DNA of 64,000 bases from CAKZNE01 sp002695025 (GTDB taxonomy: Bacteria; Bacteroidota; Bacteroidia; Flavobacteriales; Schleiferiaceae): NCBI GenBank assembly GCA_913043285.1, contig CAJWML010000012.1, positions 50,880 through 114,879 on the forward strand, given 5' to 3'. The notes under the pieces were generated by a model. The model saw nothing but the letters and a program-made list of their open reading frames with translations, ran no database searches and was not told the origin of the DNA. Shown here in pieces: positions 45,843 to 53,691 of the stretch. The position numbers were made by a program, and so were the translations under genes. Each line of letters begins with the position of its first letter. Positions within the stretch are counted from its first letter, which is position 1.

Positions 45843-47741
45843 ATGGACACATTACACCACACTATCTCCCTGGCCGCACAGGCTGCATTAAAGGAATTGT
45901 ATCAACTGGAAATACCGGCTCCGGATCTCCAACAAACCCGTAAGGAGTTTGAAGGCGATCTCACCCTGGTGGTATTTCCATACCTGAAAAGCAGCCGTAA
46001 AGGGCCGGAACAAACCGGGGCCGATATCGGTAACTACCTGGTAGAGAAAGTGGATGAGGTGTCCGGTTTCAACGTGGTGAAAGGTTTCCTGAACCTGGTG
46101 ATCTCAGATGATTTTTGGCTGCACAAACTCAAACAGATAGCAGCTGAAGAAAACTATGGTCATCAGCCGGAAGGGGATAACGCTATTATGGTGGAATATT
46201 CCTCGCCCAATACCAATAAACCCCTTCACTTAGGCCATATCCGTAACAACCTGCTCGGTTATTCCGTGGCGGAATTGCTGAAGGCGGCCGGGAATAAGGT
46301 GATCAAAGCCCAGATCATCAATGACCGGGGTATCCATATCTGTAAGAGCATGGTGGCCTGGGAGAAGTTTGGTCAGGGTGAAACCCCGGAATCCAGCGGT
46401 ATGAAAGGCGACCACCTGGTAGGTAAGTACTACGTGGAGTTTGATAAAGCCTATCGTAAGGAAGTAGAAGAAATATCTCAAGAACTTTCTCATAAATCCG
46501 GAATAGAATTGAAAATATCTCCGGTGGTGAGGCTAAAAGAACTGAGGAAATTAAAGTCCGAAGAAATTTCAGATCAGGAGAAGGATGAACTGAAAAAAAT
46601 GAAAGCATTGGTAGAAGAGGCTGAAGGCTTATCTCCTACAATGGGCGAAGCCCGCCAGATGCTCCAGAAATGGGAGCAGAATGACCCGGAGACCATTGCG
46701 CTATGGGAAAAGATGAACGGCTGGGTATACGATGGTTTTGAAAAGACCTATGAGCGCCTGGGGGTGGATTTCGATAAATATTATTATGAAAGCCAGACCT
46801 ATATATTAGGTAAGCAGGTAGTGGAGGAAGGGCTGCAAAAAGGAGTGTTCTTTAAAAAAGAAGATGGCTCCGTTTGGGTGGACCTTTCTGATGAAGGACT
46901 GGATCAGAAGCTGCTTTTGCGCAGCGATGGTACCAGCGTATACATGACGCAGGATATCGGCACGGCCATCCAGCGTTTTGAGGATTTCAAGGATGAGAAC
47001 CTGAACGGTATGATCTATACCGTGGGTAATGAGCAGGACTATCACTTCAAGGTGCTTTTCCTCATCCTGAAAAAGCTGGGTCATGAATGGGCAGATAACC
47101 TCCACCACCTTTCCTACGGTATGGTAGACCTACCTTCCGGAAAGATGAAATCCCGTGAAGGAACTGTGGTAGATGCTGATGACCTGATCACCCAGATGGA
47201 AACTACGGCTGGGGCCATTTCCGAAGAACTCGGCAAGACTGAGGGTATGACCGAAGAACAGAAGCAGGAGCTTTACCACATGGTGGGTATGGGGGCCCTC
47301 AAATACTTCATCCTGAAGGTGGATCCTAAAAAGCGCATGCTTTTCAACCCGGAAGAGTCCGTGGATTTCCAGGGAAATACCGGTCCGTTTATCCAATATA
47401 CCCATGCCCGTATCAAATCCCTTTTACGCAAAGGTGCAGAGATGAACCCCAGGGAGGGTGAATACCGTGACATAGCGGAAAGTGAGAGAAATATTGTGAA
47501 GTACCTGGTCCTGTATCCCCAGATGGTGCAGCAGGCAGCTACAGAACAAAGTCCTTCGGTAATTGCCAATTACGTGTATGATCTGGTGAAGTTTTACAAT
47601 GCGTTCTATCAGCAACAGCCTATCCTTACGGATGAGAATGAGACTGCCATCGCCTTCCGTCTGAAACTTTCGGAATGTACCGCCCGTGTGGTTAAGTCGG
47701 GAATGAAGTTGCTGGGTATTGAAGTGCCGGAAAGAATGTAG
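45843..47741 (+). CDS. argS: Arginyl-tRNA synthetase
   Basis: A 632-residue class I synthetase that charges tRNA-Arg. The HIGH motif is HLGH at 129-132 within SPNTNKPLHLGHIRNN; the KMSKS counterpart is GKMKSREGTV. An N-terminal Add1 domain (about 1-90) and C-terminal DALR anticodon-binding domain (about 500-632, GPFIQYTHARIKSLLRK) are in place. The insertion with many charged residues around 200-260 is seen in Bacteroidota enzymes. It follows the arginase family gene by 7 bases and is probably co-transcribed with it. Confidence 0.96.
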   Translation: MDTLHHTISLAAQAALKELYQLEIPAPDLQQTRKEFEGDLTLVVFPYLKSSRKGPEQTGADIGNYLVEKVDEVSGFNVVKGFLNLVISDDFWLHKLKQIAAEENYGHQPEGDNAIMVEYSSPNTNKPLHLGHIRNNLLGYSVAELLKAAGNKVIKAQIINDRGIHICKSMVAWEKFGQGETPESSGMKGDHLVGKYYVEFDKAYRKEVEEISQELSHKSGIELKISPVVRLKELRKLKSEEISDQEKDELKKMKALVEEAEGLSPTMGEARQMLQKWEQNDPETIALWEKMNGWVYDGFEKTYERLGVDFDKYYYESQTYILGKQVVEEGLQKGVFFKKEDGSVWVDLSDEGLDQKLLLRSDGTSVYMTQDIGTAIQRFEDFKDENLNGMIYTVGNEQDYHFKVLFLILKKLGHEWADNLHHLSYGMVDLPSGKMKSREGTVVDADDLITQMETTAGAISEELGKTEGMTEEQKQELYHMVGMGALKYFILKVDPKKRMLFNPEESVDFQGNTGPFIQYTHARIKSLLRKGAEMNPREGEYRDIAESERNIVKYLVLYPQMVQQAATEQSPSVIANYVYDLVKFYNAFYQQQPILTDENETAIAFRLKLSECTARVVKSGMKLLGIEVPERM

Positions 47742-47753
47742 GTATAAAAAAAG

Positions 47754-47786
47754 TATTTCATATTTTTGTTTTATAAATATGAAATA
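47754..47786. promoter_or_regulatory. Palindromic operator overlapping the promoter of the toxin-antitoxin pair
   Basis: Perfect 12-base inverted repeat: TATTTCATATTT at 47754-47765 and its complement AAATATGAAATA at 47775-47786, spaced by 9 bases. A consensus -7 box TATTTTTG (47761-47768) lies inside it, and the antitoxin ATG is 3 bases after it. This is the expected layout for autorepression by a ribbon-helix-helix antitoxin. Confidence 0.75.
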
Positions 47787-47789
47787 GCA

Positions 47790-48038
47790 ATGACTACTTT
47801 CACTTCTTCGTTACCGGATCAGCTCCTGGAAAAGCTTAATGAGGCCGCCAGGAAGTTGAATTTACCCAAAAACAAGCTCATCGAAAACGCGCTGGAGATC
47901 TACCTGGATCAACTCAACAGGGCCGAGTATGTGCGCTCCTATAAGCAGGCGGGCCAGGATATCAGCGTAATGCAGCTAGCCGAAGAAGGCATAAATGAAT
48001 ATTTTGCACGTTTAGAAGACGAGGATGCGGCAGGGTGA
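47790..48038 (+). CDS. Ribbon-helix-helix antitoxin
   Basis: An 82-residue protein from the ATG at 47790 (an upstream ATG at 47766 lies inside the operator and is less likely). MTTFTSSLPDQLLEKLNEAA is a beta strand plus helix typical of RHH DNA-binding antitoxins, followed by NLPKNKLIENALEIYLDQLN. The C-terminal QLAEEGINEYFARLEDEDAA is acidic and should wrap the toxin. It would neutralise the downstream MazF-like toxin and repress the operon through the palindrome at 47754-47786. It overlaps the toxin gene by 14 bases. Confidence 0.85.
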   Translation: MTTFTSSLPDQLLEKLNEAARKLNLPKNKLIENALEIYLDQLNRAEYVRSYKQAGQDISVMQLAEEGINEYFARLEDEDAAG

Positions 48039-48357
48039 GATATGGGAAATGTATTTTGATCCCACCAAAGGTCGTGAACAATCGGGGAGAAGGCCAGCGG
48101 TCATCATTAGCGGCAACCTTCTTAATAAGTACCTGGACGTGGTTATCGTTTGTCCGCTTACCACCTCCGTTAAAAACTATAAGGGTAACGTAGTGCTGCA
48201 GCCCGATAGCTTTAACGGTTTAAAACAAGCGTCAGAAATACTCACCTTTCATATACGCTCGGTTTCCAAGGATCGGTTAAAAAAGAAGATTGGTGCCATA
48301 ACCAGGCAACAGTTGGACGATATTAAGCTTGGCCTGAACGATATCCTCAGGTACTGA
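48025..48357 (+). CDS. MazF/PemK-type endoribonuclease toxin
   Basis: A 110-residue toxin of the MazF/PemK family. It opens with MRQGEIWEMYFDPTKGREQS and GRRPAVIISGNLLNKY, the SH3-like barrel signature, then DVVIVCPLTTSVKNYKGNVV and SVSKDRLKKKIGAITRQQLD. Family members cut mRNA at short sequences and halt growth. It is paired with the RHH antitoxin, whose end it overlaps by 14 bases, so antitoxin is made first. The pair is inserted between argS and ffh. Confidence 0.9.
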   Translation: MRQGEIWEMYFDPTKGREQSGRRPAVIISGNLLNKYLDVVIVCPLTTSVKNYKGNVVLQPDSFNGLKQASEILTFHIRSVSKDRLKKKIGAITRQQLDDIKLGLNDILRY

Positions 48358-48389
48358 ATCCATTGCTTCAAATCCCCGTTAACAATAAT

Positions 48390-48397
48390 TACCTTTG
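48390..48397 (+). promoter_or_regulatory. -7 promoter box for ffh
   Basis: TACCTTTG, an exact TAnnTTTG match, 34 bases before the ffh ATG in the gap after the toxin gene, so ffh need not depend on the toxin-antitoxin promoter. Confidence 0.5.
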
Positions 48398-48431
48398 CAG
48401 CCCTTTGGTTGATCAGAATTGACAAAAAGAT

Positions 48432-49775
48432 ATGTTTGATAATTTACAGGATAAGTTAGAAAAGGCGTTTCACGTACTTAAAGGTCACGGACAGATATCC
48501 GAGGTAAACGTAGCGGAAACCGTTAAAGAGATCAGGCGTGCCCTGGTGGATGCGGATGTGAGCTATAAAATTGCCAAGGATTTTACCAATACCGTAAAGG
48601 AAAAAGCACTGGGTCAGAAGGTATTGACCTCCCTGCAGCCCGGTCAGTTGATGACCAAGATCGTTCACGATGAAATGGCCGCCCTCATGGGAGGTACCGT
48701 GGCCGAGTTGGAATTGAAATCTTCACCGGCTATTATCCTGATGGCGGGTTTGCAAGGTTCTGGTAAAACCACCCATTCCGGTAAACTGGCCAACTTCCTC
48801 AAGCGCAAGAAAACCAAAAAACCTTTACTGGTAGCCTGTGACGTATACCGTCCTGCGGCCATCAACCAGTTGAAGGTGGTAGGTGAGCAGATAGGCGTGG
48901 AGGTGTATACCGAAGAAGGGAATCAAAACCCCGTGCAGATTGCCCAGAATGCGGTAGCGCACGCTAAGGCCAATGGCTTTAACGTGGTGATCGTGGATAC
49001 AGCCGGTCGTCTGGCTATTGACCAGGCCATGATGGACGAGATCCGCAACATCCACCAGGCCATAAAGCCGGATGAAACGCTTTTTGTGGTGGATTCCATG
49101 ACCGGTCAGGATGCCGTGAATACCGCTAAGGCTTTTAACGATGTGCTGGATTACGAAGGGGTGATCCTCACCAAGCTGGACGGTGATACCCGTGGTGGTG
49201 CGGCATTAACGGTTAAATCCGTAGTGGATAAACCCATTAAATTCATCGGTACCGGTGAAAAGATGGATGCCCTGGATGTGTTCTACCCCAGCCGTATGGC
49301 GGACCGTATCCTGGGTATGGGTGACGTGGTATCGCTGGTGGAACGTGCACAGGAGCAGTACGATGAAGAGGAAGCCCGCAGGGTGCAGAAGAAGATTGCC
49401 TCCAATAAGTTCGACTTCAACGATTTTCTGGGTCAGATCAAGCAGATCAAGAAAATGGGGAATATGAAAGACCTCATGGGTATGATACCCGGCATGGGTA
49501 AAATGATGAAGAACATTGACCTGGATGACGATGCCTTTAAAGGCGTGGAGGCCATCATTTACAGTATGACCCCTGCTGAGCGTGAAGACCCGAAACTGAT
49601 CAACGGAAGCCGCAGGCAACGTATCGCTACCGGAAGCGGTAAAAGTATACAGGAAGTAAACCAGTTGCTGAAGCAGTTTGGCGATATGAGCAAAATGATG
49701 AAGATGATGCAGGGTGGTGGTGCCAAGCGCATGGCCAGTATGATGAAGGGAGCCAAAGGGGGAAGACCGTTTTAA
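48432..49775 (+). CDS. ffh: Signal recognition particle protein Ffh
   Basis: A 447-residue SRP54 homologue that binds signal sequences and 4.5S RNA and docks ribosomes at FtsY. The N domain is about 1-85, then the GTPase with G1 GLQGSGKTTH (106-115), G3 DTAGR and G4 TKLDGD. The Met-rich M domain (about 300-447: MGNMKDLMGMIPGMGKMMKN, and a Met-rich tail) binds the RNA and signal peptide. Length is normal. The 3' flank begins the inverted repeat of the four-helix-bundle element. Confidence 0.97.
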   Translation: MFDNLQDKLEKAFHVLKGHGQISEVNVAETVKEIRRALVDADVSYKIAKDFTNTVKEKALGQKVLTSLQPGQLMTKIVHDEMAALMGGTVAELELKSSPAIILMAGLQGSGKTTHSGKLANFLKRKKTKKPLLVACDVYRPAAINQLKVVGEQIGVEVYTEEGNQNPVQIAQNAVAHAKANGFNVVIVDTAGRLAIDQAMMDEIRNIHQAIKPDETLFVVDSMTGQDAVNTAKAFNDVLDYEGVILTKLDGDTRGGAALTVKSVVDKPIKFIGTGEKMDALDVFYPSRMADRILGMGDVVSLVERAQEQYDEEEARRVQKKIASNKFDFNDFLGQIKQIKKMGNMKDLMGMIPGMGKMMKNIDLDDDAFKGVEAIIYSMTPAEREDPKLINGSRRQRIATGSGKSIQEVNQLLKQFGDMSKMMKMMQGGGAKRMASMMKGAKGGRPF

Positions 49776-49792
49776 CTAGTTGGGAGTTGGTG

Positions 49793-49824
49793 AGTCTGTA
49801 TTCTGAAGTTTTTAGTTTGAAGTT
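49793..49824. repeat. Left 32-bp terminal inverted repeat of the four-helix-bundle element
   Basis: Reverse-complementary to 50264-50295 at 31 of 32 positions; the mismatch is at 49801. The inner 23 bases (49802-49824) match perfectly. It begins 18 bases after the ffh stop and lies 56 bases before the element's gene. Confidence 0.85.
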
Positions 49825-49880
49825 TTAAAGTTGAGAGTTCAATAGTATTAGGGAGATCATACTTTTAGGAAATACCTCAC

Positions 49881-50261
49881 ATGGGTGGACTTAACGATTT
49901 AATAGTGTACCAAAAGGCCTTTGATCTGGCTATGGAGATTTTCAAGACTACTAAATCCTTTCCTGCTGAAGAGAAATACGCATTAACAGATCAGATCAGA
50001 AGATCTTCACGCTCGGTATGTTCCAACCTGGCTGAAGCTTACCGCAAAAGGGTTTATCCTAAACACTTTGTGGCCAAATTGAGCGACTGTTTAATGGAAA
50101 ATGCCGAAACTGCGGTATGGCTTGAATTGTCATACGCCTGTGGTTATATTGACCAGGAACGATTTAACGAACTGAGCAATTTTAATGAAGAAGTGGGAAA
50201 GCTGCTTTTTCACATGGAAAAGAATCCCAAAAAGTTTGGTGTACGTCAGCAGAAAGACTAA
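49881..50261 (+). CDS. Four helix bundle protein (23S rRNA intervening-sequence family)
   Basis: A 126-residue all-helical protein of the S23/four-helix-bundle family: LIVYQKAFDLAMEIFKTTKS, DQIRRSSRSVCSNLAEAYRK, FVAKLSDCLMENAETAVWLE and a last helix FNEEVGKLLFHMEKNPKK. The SRSVxSNLAEAY signature is diagnostic. Members were first found in intervening sequences of 23S rRNA and are related to the Avd accessory proteins of diversity-generating retroelements; their function outside those settings is unknown. The pentamer-forming fold has a basic surface that may bind RNA or DNA. It sits between 32-bp inverted repeats in the ffh-folD gap and shows no sign of decay. Confidence 0.9.
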   Translation: MGGLNDLIVYQKAFDLAMEIFKTTKSFPAEEKYALTDQIRRSSRSVCSNLAEAYRKRVYPKHFVAKLSDCLMENAETAVWLELSYACGYIDQERFNELSNFNEEVGKLLFHMEKNPKKFGVRQQKD

Positions 50262-50263
50262 GC

Positions 50264-50295
50264 AACTTCAAACTAAAAACTTCAGACTACAGACT
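50264..50295. repeat. Right 32-bp terminal inverted repeat of the four-helix-bundle element
   Basis: Partner of 49793-49824, starting two bases after the gene's stop codon. It continues to 50342 as degenerate AAACTACAAACT-like units with a period of roughly 10-15 bases, ending at the folD start. Confidence 0.85.
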
Positions 50296-50343
50296 AAAAA
50301 CCAACAACTACAAACTTTAAACTAAAAAACTACCAACTACACT

Positions 50344-51219
50344 ATGATAATTCTAGATGGCAAGAAAACCTCACAGGAAATACGCAACGAAATTGCCGAA
50401 GAGGTAAAGACCCTCGTTAAAAAAGGCGGAAAAACCCCGCACCTGGCAGCCGTTCTGGTAGGCAACAACGGAGCATCCGTAACTTATGTCAACGCCAAGG
50501 TGAAGGATTGTGAAGAAGTAGGCTTTAAATCAACACTGGTAAAGCTTTCCGAGACCATTTCCGAAAAGGAACTCCTGGAAGAGGTGGACAAGCTCAATAA
50601 AGATGAAGACGTAGACGGTTTCATTGTTCAGCTGCCACTTCCCAAACATATTGATGAGCAAAAGGTGATCATGGCCATTGATCCCGCTAAGGATGTGGAT
50701 GGTTTTCACCCGCAGAATCTGGGGCGCATGGCGCTGAACCTGCCTACCTATCTTCCCGCTACGCCCATGGGTATTATGGACCTGTTGGACCGTTACAACA
50801 TTGAAACCGGGGGTAAGCACTGCGTGGTGGTAGGCCGTTCACACATTGTAGGTTTACCTGCCAGCATACTGATGGGACGTAACCATTACCCCGGCAATGC
50901 CACTGTAACCCTCACCCACAGCCGTACCACCAACCTTAAGGAATTGCTGAAAGATGCCGATATCATTATTGCCGCTCTCGGTAAACCCGATTTTATTACC
51001 GGGGATATGGTGAAAGATGGTGTGGTGGTAATTGATGTAGGTACCACCCGTGTGGTGGACAAGACCAAAAAATCAGGCTACAAACTGAAGGGAGACGTAG
51101 AGTTTGAAGGCGTTTCCAAAAAAGCGTCTTATATAACACCTGTTCCCGGTGGGGTAGGACCTATGACCCGCGTAAGCCTGCTCAAGAACACCCTGATGGC
51201 GGCCCGGAGCAAGATGTAG
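50344..51219 (+). CDS. folD: Bifunctional methylenetetrahydrofolate dehydrogenase / methenyltetrahydrofolate cyclohydrolase
   Basis: A 291-residue FolD enzyme that interconverts 5,10-methylene-, 5,10-methenyl- and 10-formyl-tetrahydrofolate with NADP. The catalytic region has SVTYVNAKVKDCEEVGFKS (Tyr and Lys of the active site) and DGFIVQLPLPKHID; the dinucleotide-binding half has VVVGRSHIVGLPASILM and the end reads TPVPGGVGPMTRVSLL. All are family signatures. Its ATG follows the degenerate repeat tract of the four-helix-bundle element by a base or two, so its native promoter may have been displaced. Confidence 0.97.
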   Translation: MIILDGKKTSQEIRNEIAEEVKTLVKKGGKTPHLAAVLVGNNGASVTYVNAKVKDCEEVGFKSTLVKLSETISEKELLEEVDKLNKDEDVDGFIVQLPLPKHIDEQKVIMAIDPAKDVDGFHPQNLGRMALNLPTYLPATPMGIMDLLDRYNIETGGKHCVVVGRSHIVGLPASILMGRNHYPGNATVTLTHSRTTNLKELLKDADIIIAALGKPDFITGDMVKDGVVVIDVGTTRVVDKTKKSGYKLKGDVEFEGVSKKASYITPVPGGVGPMTRVSLLKNTLMAARSKM

Positions 51220-51345
51220 CTTTTTCCGGCTCAGCCGTTATGCCGCCTTGCAACTGCTCCCCAAAGCATAGCGAAACGCTACGGCTGGTAAAAGTCAATA
51301 AGTAGTTTTGGCTGGGCTTGTATTTTCCAACTTTTATCCTCTCGG

Positions 51346-51366
51346 ACCCTAAAGGGTTGTTTTTTA
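51346..51366 (+). terminator. Weak putative terminator downstream of folD
   Basis: ACCC-TAAA-GGGT stem-loop followed by TGTTTTTTATA, about 127 bases after folD. The stem is only four or five pairs, so the call is tentative. Confidence 0.3.
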
Positions 51367-51394
51367 TACATACGTTGTAGCTAATTGAAGTAAA

Positions 51395-51979
51395 ATGAAC
51401 TTTAGAATATCACAATATGGAGCTTTGGCAATGTTGATATATTTAGTGTCGTCTTGCCATACTAAACCCCAAAAGGAAACTGATGTGAATAAACTGGAGA
51501 AACAAAAAGTTATTGAACTTGAAAAAAACCACTGGCAAACGTATACATCAATTGTTATTAATGCTCCTTTAGAAGAAGTATGGAATACTCTGACTGATTG
51601 GGATAATATCTCTGATTGGAGCAGTACCTTGAAAAATATTGAGGGAGAGAGATTTAATCACGGAAAGGTGGTTGTCTCCTATTTTGTAAATGGAAACGTT
51701 TATGAGACGGATCACAATTTTATTTATACAGAGAATATAGAATTTGGTTGGTCTGATCCTATGGAAGGAACCTTTAGTGGGCTCACCGATAATCATAGAT
51801 TCAGGGTTGAAAAAATTTCAGATAATCAGACGCTCTTTGTTCAGGTGGACGACTTTAAGGGAAAAGGAGATGAGATTAGTGCCAGGGAAGTAGCAAACCA
51901 AACCATCAAATTTTTCCCAACATTTAACCAGGAGTTAAAGAAAGAAGTAGAAAATAAAACTGGCTACAACAAAAAATAA
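51395..51979 (+). CDS. SRPBCC-domain lipoprotein
   Basis: A 194-residue protein with a lipoprotein signal (MNFRISQYGALAMLIYLVSS followed by Cys21). After a charged linker comes an SRPBCC / START-like domain: SIVINAPLEEVWNTLTDWDN is the classic opening strand-helix of polyketide-cyclase-like proteins, and SGLTDNHRFRVEKISDNQTL follows in the barrel. Such folds bind small hydrophobic ligands. Most SRPBCC proteins are cytoplasmic, so a lipid-anchored version is less common. It marks the left end of the AT-rich accessory region; nothing nearby indicates a ligand. Confidence 0.8.
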   Translation: MNFRISQYGALAMLIYLVSSCHTKPQKETDVNKLEKQKVIELEKNHWQTYTSIVINAPLEEVWNTLTDWDNISDWSSTLKNIEGERFNHGKVVVSYFVNGNVYETDHNFIYTENIEFGWSDPMEGTFSGLTDNHRFRVEKISDNQTLFVQVDDFKGKGDEISAREVANQTIKFFPTFNQELKKEVENKTGYNKK

Positions 51980-52039
51980 ACGGCATTAAAACGCAGCTTA
52001 GCCGAACGTTACCCGCAAGCAACCAATGAGAAGGATCCA

Positions 52040-53092
52040 ATGAATGCAGGTAGGATTATAATACTGATCATCCTGATGGTTCTTTTAGCAATAACCTGGG
52101 TCTTCTTTATTCCAGGGAAGTATGATGTACAAGCATTGGTAGAAAGAAAAGGAACAGAATACTGGGAACTAAGCACAGGCTCCAGGATTGGATATTATAA
52201 AGTTGAAAGCACATCAGGAGATGCCAGCTCACCTATTATCTATCTCCACGGAGGGCCGGGAGGAATGATAAAGGACGAAATAATTGAAGTTTTGAAGCCT
52301 TTATCAGAACTTGGACATGATGTATACTTCTACGATCAAATAGGAAGCGGGCATTCAGTACGGTTAGACCATATCCGGGAATATACCGTAGCTAGACATG
52401 TAGCTGACTTAAAGGAGATAATTGAAAAGATCAATTCAGAGAAGGTCATAATTATAGGTCATTCCTGGGGATGCTTATTGGCCATCAATTTTATTCAACA
52501 TCACCCGGAAAAAGTAGAAAAAATAATCCTGGAAGGGCCGGGCCCGGTTTTACCTGTCAACCAAACCTTGATGAGTGAAGTCCCTCCTGATAGTTTGAAC
52601 TTGAGAAAGCCTGAAAGATCAAACGAAGAGGGAAACAGAAAAGCCTATAATTTGCGGATGAGGTTAATTCAAAAATGGGCCTATTTATTTAAAAGTAAAT
52701 TAGCATCGGACAGGGAAGTTGATGACTTTTTTACAGTTCTGAATGAGGAGTTGAGTAAATCAACATTTTGCAAATCTGAACAGGCAAAAAAGTATAAAGG
52801 GGGTAGTGGATATTACTCTCATATCATGACGGTAAGGAGTTTTAAGGAAGTTGAAGACAAAAGAGAAAAACTAGGTGGAATCCATATACCAGTTTTAATT
52901 CTTAGAGGCCAATGTGATAACCAGAAATGGGGTTTTGCTAAAGAGTATCTGGACCTTTTACCAAACTCACATTTGGTTATTATTGAAAATACAGGGCATG
53001 ATTTAGCGACTGGAAATAAAGACAGGTATTATGAATTGATAGAAGATTTTATAAGCCCGCCAGCCCGTACCAAAGGTTATTCCCGCCTCTAA
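52040..53092 (+). CDS. Alpha/beta hydrolase, proline iminopeptidase-like, membrane anchored
   Basis: A 350-residue protein with an N-terminal membrane segment (IIILIILMVLLAITWVFF) and an alpha/beta-hydrolase domain. The oxyanion motif HGGPGG is at 70-75 and the nucleophile elbow GHSWG at 140-144 (Ser142), with DQIGSGHS between. The late acid and histidine are probably in LILRGQCDNQKWGF and NTGHDLATGN. HGGPGG is characteristic of prolyl aminopeptidases, so a peptidase or esterase role is likely. All triad positions appear present. It is followed by a 599-base repeat-rich gap. Confidence 0.87.
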   Translation: MNAGRIIILIILMVLLAITWVFFIPGKYDVQALVERKGTEYWELSTGSRIGYYKVESTSGDASSPIIYLHGGPGGMIKDEIIEVLKPLSELGHDVYFYDQIGSGHSVRLDHIREYTVARHVADLKEIIEKINSEKVIIIGHSWGCLLAINFIQHHPEKVEKIILEGPGPVLPVNQTLMSEVPPDSLNLRKPERSNEEGNRKAYNLRMRLIQKWAYLFKSKLASDREVDDFFTVLNEELSKSTFCKSEQAKKYKGGSGYYSHIMTVRSFKEVEDKREKLGGIHIPVLILRGQCDNQKWGFAKEYLDLLPNSHLVIIENTGHDLATGNKDRYYELIEDFISPPARTKGYSRL

Positions 53093-53121
53093 GGGTAGCG
53101 TCCCCCCCTCTGCTAACAAGC

Positions 53122-53156
53122 CAACCGGGTTTACGCGTTCAGCGCAGCTGATCTTT
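53122..53156. repeat. Dispersed repeat D, copy 1
   Basis: Shares CAACCGGGTTTAC..GTTCAGCGCAGCTGATC with 53545-53580; only a few bases differ. Both copies lead into a GCGTAG-type or CTCGCTGG-type palindrome. Contains the self-complementary CAGCGCAGCTG. Confidence 0.7.
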
Positions 53157-53181
53157 CGCGCAGTATAGATTTCCCCTCGCT

Positions 53182-53204
53182 GGCGCAAGCGTCAGGCTTG
53201 TGCC
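53182..53204. repeat. Palindrome B, copy 1
   Basis: GGCGCAAGC (53182-53190) and GCTTGTGCC (53196-53204) pair with one G-T position around a 5-base loop. Preceded by CCCCTCGCT, like the copy at 58758-58780. Confidence 0.7.
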
Positions 53205-53212
53205 CACTGAGG

Positions 53213-53517
53213 TTAACGCTAGTAAAGAATATTGCCTGGCCATGGCAAATAAAATTATGAACGAAATAAAGCTAAGAATAGATAATTTCTATCGGCCTTT
53301 CAGAAATGACATAGAAAACCAGGCATTAGGTTTTGATAACATGAGAAATCCTGAAGATGAGCGTAGCGAACGGCTTGGATTTCGGGAGAAACCTTAAGCC
53401 ATCCGTTTTCAAGGAATTTCTGAGCAGCCTTGACCTTTTACTCACTAATCTTCTGTTTAACAGGTGTTCGTGAGCTCGCAAGCTCGGTTGGTTCTTTTCT
53501 GTCAAGAGAAAAGAACA
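53213..53517 (+). repeat. Long direct repeat, left copy, with gene-tail fragment
   Basis: Nearly identical to 60366-60599. The first part (53213-53284) encodes only the last ~24 codons of the WDPIG-type hypothetical protein found intact at 57131-57532, so it is a gene fragment. The last 127 bases (53391-53517) are identical to 60473-60599 base for base. A stretch of about 70 bases (53316-53389) is present only here. The 127-bp block ends in a hairpin with perfect 10-base arms (53491-53500 / 53507-53516). Confidence 0.9.
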
Positions 53518-53544
53518 ATGAAAAATAATCCCCCGCTATCCGGT

Positions 53545-53580
53545 CAACCGGGTTTACAAGTTCAGCGCAGCTGATCCTTA
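53545..53580. repeat. Dispersed repeat D, copy 2
   Basis: Second copy of the sequence at 53122-53156, here abutting a GCGTAG palindrome. Confidence 0.7.
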
Positions 53581-53600
53581 GCGTAGTGTCCCACTACGCT
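53580..53600. repeat. GCGTAG-type palindrome (A1)
   Basis: AGCGTAGTG-tcc-CACTACGCT, perfect 9-base arms. Same family as the elements at 57053, 58913, 58955, 60002, 60056, 60621 and 60644. Confidence 0.85.
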
Positions 53601-53691
53601 TTAAATCATCTCACTTACAGTAGGTAGCAAAGTACTCTTAAACCGCCACAGATCCTATACAAAACCGTTAGCCACACCTACAGGAAAACGA

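Larger units (their letters stand above)
49793..50295 (+). mobile_element. Inverted-repeat-bounded element carrying a four-helix-bundle gene
   Basis: A 503-bp unit consisting of near-perfect 32-bp inverted repeats and a single gene for a 23S rRNA-IVS-type four-helix-bundle protein, inserted between ffh and folD. Its RNA could fold into a long stem with the gene in the loop. This mirrors rRNA intervening sequences, where the open reading frame lies between complementary ends, but here it is in an intergenic region. No transposase or target-site duplication was identified, so mobility is an inference. Confidence 0.55.
53518..53691. other. Intergenic region with repeats, no gene seen
   Basis: Together with 53093-53517 this makes a 599-base stretch without an intact gene. 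It holds repeat D copy 2 (53545-53580) and a GCGTAG palindrome (53580-53600); nothing recognisable lies between 53601 and the HxlR stop. Confidence 0.6.

Noticed and set aside
49881..50261. Diversity-generating retroelement accessory gene (Avd)
   Set aside because: The protein belongs to the wider four-helix-bundle superfamily, but no reverse transcriptase or template/variable repeat pair is present nearby.
53200..53397. Small independent gene of 65 codons
   Set aside because: Its first part is the C-terminal tail of the WDPIG family and the rest runs into repeat DNA, so it is a gene fragment.
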